Below, piece by piece: positions 61,675 through 64,000 of a stretch of 64,000 bases of DNA. The stretch is from Leifsonia sp. 466MF (GTDB lineage: Bacteria > Actinomycetota > Actinomycetes > Actinomycetales > Microbacteriaceae): NCBI RefSeq assembly GCF_900100265.1, contig NZ_LT629696.1:3038001-3102000 (forward strand), read 5' to 3'. The notes under the pieces were generated by a model. It saw nothing but the letters and a program-made list of their open reading frames with translations, searched no databases and was not told the origin of the DNA. Positions within the stretch are counted from its first letter, which is position 1. Every line of letters begins with the position of its first letter. Made by a program: the position numbers and the translations under genes.

Positions 61675-61947
61675 CTACTTCGGGTTTCCGAAGACCCAGA
61701 CGACACCCATGCCGAACACCCAGTCAAGGAGTGACACGAGAGCCATCATGATCACCACGAACACGAGCACGACGCCGGTGTAGCTGAAGAGCTCCTTGCG
61801 GGTCGGCGTGACGACCTTCTTCAGCTCGCCGATGACCTGCCGGATGAACAGGGCGATCCGCGCGAAGGGGTTGCGCCGTGCGGCGCGATCCTTCTTCGCG
61901 TTGGCGACGATCTCCTCGCTCGGCTCGTCGATTACCTTTCGGGCCAC
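61675..61947 (-). CDS. secE: Preprotein translocase subunit SecE
   Basis: This 90-residue protein has a GTG start (61947, MARKVIDEP) with AAAGGTG upstream. The frame stays open into the tRNA gene, which is not coding. A charged N-terminus is followed by the conserved amphipathic helix (FIRQVIGELKKVVTPTRKELFSY) and one membrane span (about 57-80). It clamps SecY. Its position between tRNA-Trp and nusG is standard. Confidence 0.96.
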   Translation of the reverse strand: MARKVIDEPSEEIVANAKKDRAARRNPFARIALFIRQVIGELKKVVTPTRKELFSYTGVVLVFVVIMMALVSLLDWVFGMGVVWVFGNPK

Positions 61948-61989
61948 CTCGTTACACCTTTCGTGGATCGGCACCAGAGTGCCGACTTG

Positions 61990-62062
<73 letters not shown>

Positions 62063-62262
62063 AGGGAACCGAATCGCCGACTTCCTGCGCTGGCTGTTCC
62101 AGGCTAACCGATCGAACATCCGAACGTGCTGCGGATGCCCGGCCGGAGCGGGGCAGTACTGCCGTCGCTACACCAGAAAAAGGGCGCAAAAAAGCTTGGC
62201 AGATTCAACCACCGCGTCAAGTGTACGGGACGCGACAGGTCGGCCGCAAAGCGGTCACCGGA
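62063..62262. other. Intergenic region upstream of tRNA-Trp/secE/nusG
   Basis: This stretch must hold the promoter of the tRNA-secE-nusG unit. On the minus strand TTGACG (62215-62220) is the best -35-like box, but I see no convincing -10 at the right distance. A T-rich patch (about 62174-62195 on the opposite strand) may end the response-regulator transcript. I see no gene. Confidence 0.4.
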
Positions 62263-62937
62263 CTACAGGAGTTTGCGCTCAAGAGCCCACGCGGTGAGCT
62301 CGTGCCGGGAGGAGAGCTGAAGCTTCCGCAGCACCGCGGAGACGTGCGTCTCGACCGTCTTGATCGAGATGAACAGCTCGGCCGCGACCTCTTTGTAGGC
62401 GTATCCGCGGGCGATCAACCGCATCACCTCGCGCTCCCGCGCGGACAGCCGGTCCAGCTCGTCGGTCGACTCCGCCTGCTCGCCGGAGGCCGCGCCGAAG
62501 GCGTCGAGCACGAAGCCGGCGAGGCGGGGCGAGAAGACCGCGTCGCCGCCGGCCACCGCGACGACCGCGTCGCTGACCTGGCCGCCCGAGCTGCCCTTCG
62601 TGAGGTAGCCGCGGGCTCCGGCGCGGATGACGCCCACCACATCCTCGGCCGCATCCGACACGCTGAGCGCCAGGAAGCGCGTGGACGGGGTCTCGGCCGC
62701 CGTCCTGCGAACGACCTCCGCTCCGCCGCCGCCTGCGCCACCGGGCAGGTGCACGTCGAGCAGCACGACGTCGGGCCGGGTCTCCAGGACCACGGCGACC
62801 GCCGCATCCACATCGGCGGCCTCTCCGACGACGTGCAGGCGGTCGTCGAGGTCTGCGCGGAGCCCGGAACGGAAGATGGAGTGGTCGTCCACGATCACCA
62901 CGGTGACGGGCCGGCCGGTGGCGGTGCTCTCGGTCAT
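62263..62937 (-). CDS. LuxR/NarL-family response regulator
   Basis: This 224-residue protein has a receiver with Asp17-18, phospho-acceptor Asp61 (VVLLDVHLPG) and Lys in YLTKGSS, and a C-terminal LuxR helix-turn-helix (LSAREREVMRLIARGYAYKEVAAELFISIKTVETHV, about 170-205). I start at ATG 62937, which overlaps the kinase stop. A longer open frame upstream is a shadow of the kinase. The pair resembles envelope-stress regulators with PspC-type kinases. Confidence 0.92.
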   Translation of the reverse strand: MTESTATGRPVTVVIVDDHSIFRSGLRADLDDRLHVVGEAADVDAAVAVVLETRPDVVLLDVHLPGGAGGGGAEVVRRTAAETPSTRFLALSVSDAAEDVVGVIRAGARGYLTKGSSGGQVSDAVVAVAGGDAVFSPRLAGFVLDAFGAASGEQAESTDELDRLSAREREVMRLIARGYAYKEVAAELFISIKTVETHVSAVLRKLQLSSRHELTAWALERKLL

Positions 62938-64000
62938 GCGGCCTCGTTCGCGATATCGATGGTCAGCTGGATCTCGGTGCCGGTCTCGCGCGCCGTCACG
63001 GTCGCCTGACCGCCGGCACGGCGCATACGGCCGATGATCGATTCTCTGACACCGAGACGCCCTTCGGGAAGCGCCCCGAGGTCGAAGCCCGGTCCGCGGT
63101 CGCGGATGAACACATCCACTCGTCCGGACGCGTGCTCGACGTAGACGGAGACGGCGCCTCCCGCGTGACGCGCGGCGTTCAGCATCGCCTCGCGTGCGGC
63201 CGCCCCCAGCTCGGAGGGCGCGTTCCTCACCGGCTCGCCGACGGAGACGACGTCGAAGGTGACGGGATGCTCCACCTCCAGGGCGGCCGCGACCTCCCGG
63301 AGTTCGGCGGCGAGGTCCCGCTCCTCCGCTCCCGAGGCCGCCGCACCCTCGGTGAACAGCCACTCGCGCAGCTCGCGCTCCTGGGCGCGGGCGATGCGCC
63401 CGACCTCGCTCGACGCTCCTGCACGGTTCTGGATGAGAGCGAGCGTCTGCAGCACGGAGTCGTGCAGGTGCGCCGCCATCTCCGCCCGCTGCTCCTCCTT
63501 GATGCGCGCAGTCCGCTCGGTGATCAGTTCCCGCCACAGCCGCAGCCCCCACGGAGCCACCAGCACCGCCGCGCCGGCGAAGGTGGCGATCAGGATGCCG
63601 AGCCACAGCACCCCCGAGCCGGAGACGTTCTGCGTGAGGGCGATCGCCAGCGCGACCAGCACGAGGAAGGCGCCGCAGACGATGCGGAAGGCCGCGGGAG
63701 AGAGAGGTGCGAAGGCGACCGGCTCCTCGTCCGCCAGCTGCTCCCAGGCGACGGCGAGCACCAGCAGGGCGGCGCAGGCGACCAGCGCCCCGAAACCGGG
63801 GCCGAGTGCCCCGCCCGCAGCGAGGACCACGGCCGTGATCCCCGCCGCCGCACCGGCGCCGGCGAGCAGCCAGGGCAGGTTCACCCGGCGGCGCACGCCG
63901 TCCGCGGGGTCGAGGCCCGACGGGGTGCGCAACGGCGTGAATGCCCACAGCCAGAGGTACAGCAGGAGCCCGGCGCCGCCCAGGAACGTGGCGCCCACGA
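62934..64000 (-). CDS. PspC-type sensor histidine kinase, 5' part outside window
   Basis: The frame runs off the right edge. The visible first part (GGAGLLLYLWLWAFTPL) is the end of a PspC domain, followed by about four more spans, the phospho-acceptor box MAAHLHDSVLQTLALIQNR and the ATPase part (REAMLNAARHAGG, RDRGPGFD). A GTG at 63998 is internal, not the start. NarL-type kinases with PspC domains are thought to sense membrane stress. Confidence 0.88.
   Translation of the reverse strand, partial: VGATFLGGAGLLLYLWLWAFTPLRTPSGLDPADGVRRRVNLPWLLAGAGAAAGITAVVLAAGGALGPGFGALVACAALLVLAVAWEQLADEEPVAFAPLSPAAFRIVCGAFLVLVALAIALTQNVSGSGVLWLGILIATFAGAAVLVAPWGLRLWRELITERTARIKEEQRAEMAAHLHDSVLQTLALIQNRAGASSEVGRIARAQERELREWLFTEGAAASGAEERDLAAELREVAAALEVEHPVTFDVVSVGEPVRNAPSELGAAAREAMLNAARHAGGAVSVYVEHASGRVDVFIRDRGPGFDLGALPEGRLGVRESIIGRMRRAGGQATVTARETGTEIQLTIDIANEAA

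Overview
The window is strongly GC-rich and tightly packed. Many adjacent genes overlap by the 4-base ATGA arrangement. Together with the order tRNA-Trp, secE, nusG, rplK, rplA, the ECF41-type sigma factors and the LacI/ROK/MarR-rich sugar gene content, this points to a high-GC actinobacterium, most likely a Leifsonia-like member of the Microbacteriaceae. The family-level placement is inference; there is no rRNA to confirm it. I see no insertion sequence, prophage, CRISPR array or replication origin.

Layout. 1-4119 (+): a ThuE/LpqY-like sugar ABC importer (binding protein cut by the window edge, two permeases), a small membrane protein and a LacI regulator. 4314-6082 (-): MarR regulator and MFS exporter. 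6115-8517: a methyltransferase/NmrA-epimerase pair facing an ECF41-like sigma factor. 8954-10170 (-): rplL and rplJ with an attenuator-like leader. 10171-12506 (-): OmpR/histidine kinase pair. 12567-14530 (-): GntR regulator and CynX-type transporter. 14587-16697 (-): FAD oxidoreductase with a second, classical ECF41 sigma factor. 16870-19099 (+): MacB/FtsX-type permease and ATPase. 19106-20707 (-): TetR and alpha/beta hydrolase. 20760-27626 (-): a six-gene sugar-acid operon (fructuronate reductase, zinc dehydrogenase, MHS transporter, mannonate dehydratase, KDPG aldolase, KDG kinase) opposite a LacI regulator. 28786-30514 (+): metallo-beta-lactamase-fold hydrolase, MarR, carboxymuconolactone-decarboxylase-like protein. 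31228-33770 (+): UbiA prenyltransferase with a cytosolic NarL-type two-component pair. 34725-42314 (-): ROK regulator, second sugar ABC importer and GH38 alpha-mannosidase. 42396-45377: WYL regulator, VOC protein, MarR and quinone oxidoreductase. 45387-53833: a divergent group of four Gfo/Idh/MocA dehydrogenases, two TIM-barrel isomerases, ThuA and ROK. 53869-57043: YqaJ-type nuclease, DUF998-like membrane protein, oxidoreductase, GNAT. 57150-59144 (-): secreted sedolisin. 59384-62062 (-): rplA, rplK, nusG, secE, tRNA-Trp. 62263-64000 (-): LuxR/PspC-kinase pair, cut by the edge.

How the parts fit. The ribosomal genes form the conserved frame. They are split: rplKA and rplJL lie about 49 kb apart on the same strand, and the space between is filled with carbohydrate import and breakdown genes and their local regulators. 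Three catabolic blocks stand out: a sugar-acid route ending at KDPG (best read as L-gulonate/fructuronate/mannonate use), an alpha-mannoside import and cleavage operon, and a ThuAB-like oxidise/isomerise block that probably works through keto-sugars.

Regulatory reading. Both ECF41-like loci carry the same promoter pattern (TGTCACA, 16 bases, then CGTC or TGTC) at almost the same distance from the start codon. Several regulator genes appear to be leaderless, with a -10 box 6-7 bases before the start codon. The uxuB-like, rok/mannosidase, gntR and tetR promoters each carry a dyad overlapping the promoter elements.
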